A DNA stretch of 35,377 bases from Gemmata sp. GTDB lineage: Bacteria; Planctomycetota; Planctomycetia; Gemmatales; Gemmataceae. Positions 34,699-35,377 of this stretch are shown here, one piece after another. Position 1 is the first letter of the stretch. Each line of letters opens with the position of its first letter. The notes beneath the pieces were generated by a model that ran no database searches, was not told where the DNA came from, and worked only from the letters and a program-made list of their open reading frames with translations. The DNA is taken from positions 1 to 35,377 of the forward strand of contig JALHNS010000021.1 in NCBI GenBank assembly GCA_022843445.1. The letters run 5' to 3'. A program made the position numbers and the translations under genes.

Positions 34699-34934
34699 CC
34701 CCTCTGGCGGCCAATTCAAGGCGGCCATCATCTCATACCGGACGCGCCCGGCCACAAGGCCGATGGGCGCTTCACCTCCCACCGCTGTTGACGGCGGAGC
34801 AAAAGCGTGGCGCTAGGTGGCCGGTCGGACGTACGAGATCCACTGGTCCACGCTCAAGTTGGTCCTGACGAACGAAGAGCCTACGGGTAGTTGAGCACCC
34901 TCACCGCAGCACCCAGTAGCGCAATCGTGGCGCA

Positions 34935-34948
34935 GTGTGGCACCACAC
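34935..34948. promoter_or_regulatory. Inverted repeat GTGTGG-CA-CCACAC
   Basis: A perfect 6-bp dyad with a 2-base centre. The 10-mer GTGTGGCACC that it starts with recurs at 35173-35182. Together with the GTGTCAC repeats further right, this suggests binding sites of one regulator. Confidence 0.35.
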
Positions 34949-35059
34949 GATACAATACCGGTGCCTCATGACGACACACGGTGGCCGACCATAAGATCTG
35001 GTTGGAAAAGGCTTTGCTGACGTAAACCGCATGATCGCATGGGTTTGAGAAAAGGCCGG

Positions 35060-35090
35060 CGGGTAACTTCGAATCCTAGCCGGGTAACTT
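35060..35090. repeat. Direct repeat CGGGTAACTT, two copies 21 bp apart
   Basis: CGGGTAACTT occurs at 35060-35069 and 35081-35090, a start-to-start distance of 21 bp or two helical turns. It lies in non-coding DNA about 250 bases before the right-edge gene. It may be an operator or an insertion scar. Confidence 0.35.
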
Positions 35091-35198
35091 TCTCACTTCC
35101 CCGCCGCGCAAAGGAAATTCGCGGCAACGCCCAAAAAATCCCTGCAAAATCTGGTGTCGGCGGTGTGTCGCCGTGTGGCACCCGCATTGTACCGTGTT

Positions 35199-35226
35199 GT
35201 GTCACATGGTGTCACTCCTGTGTCAC
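35199..35226. promoter_or_regulatory. Three helically phased GTGTCAC repeats upstream of the right-edge gene
   Basis: GTGTCAC occurs at 35199-35205, 35209-35215 and 35220-35226, with start-to-start distances of 10 and 11 bp, so all copies face the same side of the helix. CGACAC follows at 35228-35233 in inverse orientation, and GTGTGGCACC lies just upstream (35173-35182). The array is about 110 bases before the putative GTG start at 35338. It looks like a multi-site operator or activator array. The wider non-coding stretch 34581-35337 shows no protein-coding gene I can support. Confidence 0.45.
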
Positions 35227-35337
35227 CCGACACGAGTACTTCGAACTCACGTTCCAGTGTACGCGCCCGGCGGATCACGTGGTTGACGTGTGGGGTAGTT
35301 TGGGAGCCGTCTCTTTCCCCGTGTGGAGGACGTCTCC

Positions 35338-35377
35338 GTGTCGGAACTGTCAGCAGCGCCTTCGGGCACCGATCCGG
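35338..35377 (+). CDS. First codons of a gene running off the right edge
   Basis: A GTG at 35338 is preceded by GGAGGA (35325-35330) at seven bases and opens a frame MSELSAAPSGTDP that continues off the window. Only 13 codons are visible, so no function can be given. The long regulatory-looking region before it supports a genuine gene start. Confidence 0.5.
   Translation, partial: MSELSAAPSGTDP

Noticed and set aside
35050-35090. Possible tRNA because of a TTCGAATCC T-loop-like string
   Set aside because: The flanking bases do not pair as a T-stem, and no acceptor or anticodon arm can be built around it.
1-35377. CRISPR array
   Set aside because: No set of regularly spaced repeats of 24-40 bases was seen. 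The short GTGTCAC repeats have no spacers.

Overview
The window is very GC-rich (roughly two thirds G+C by eye) with Shine-Dalgarno-led, tightly packed genes. Base composition and protein style suit a large-genome planctomycete of the Gemmata group, but other high-GC bacteria are not excluded. Nearly all of it is a bacterial defence island. I recognise 14 intact or edge-cut genes, one IS remnant and one broken recombinase.

Left part (1-5558, minus strand): a RavA/MoxR-type AAA+ ATPase cut by the left edge, preceded by a 1444-residue fusion of a Cas4/Dna2-like Fe-S nuclease, an RNase H-like segment and a superfamily 1 helicase. A short divergent region (5559-5741) separates these from the plus-strand genes.

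Middle part (5742-14717, plus strand): a type I restriction-modification operon, hsdM-hsdS-[145 aa unknown]-[modification-reader plus NucS-like nuclease]-hsdR-[YgjP/M48 metallopeptidase]. Most junctions overlap or nearly abut. The extra nuclease with a putative modified-base reader, placed between hsdS and hsdR, makes this more than a plain type I system.

Right-centre (14923-32254, plus strand): five co-directional genes: an unrecognised 466-residue protein, a 729-residue phospholipase D-superfamily protein whose two HxK motifs resemble Tdp1, a 1199-residue SNF2-like helicase, a 2443-residue sacsin-like protein with two GHKL (HSP90-type) ATPase modules, and an 897-residue RapA-like SNF2 helicase with an N-terminal Tudor/CarD-like segment. 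I cannot match this set to a named system. It lacks signature genes of DISARM and Dpd and is the best candidate here for an undescribed multi-gene anti-phage system. A plausible scheme is that the giant ATPase acts as sensor or switch, the helicases track or remodel DNA, and the PLD protein cuts or processes ends.

Right flank (32255-35377): the 3' end of a tyrosine recombinase gene, frameshifted and cut exactly where an IS3-family element begins. The IS is itself truncated and has lost its catalytic domain. These scars suggest the island once travelled as an integrative element. Beyond lie an inverted-repeat element, a Gp37/Gp68-type three-cysteine protein, a strong hairpin, and a 750-bp non-coding region with repeated GTGTCAC-type motifs leading to the first codons of a gene that runs off the right edge.
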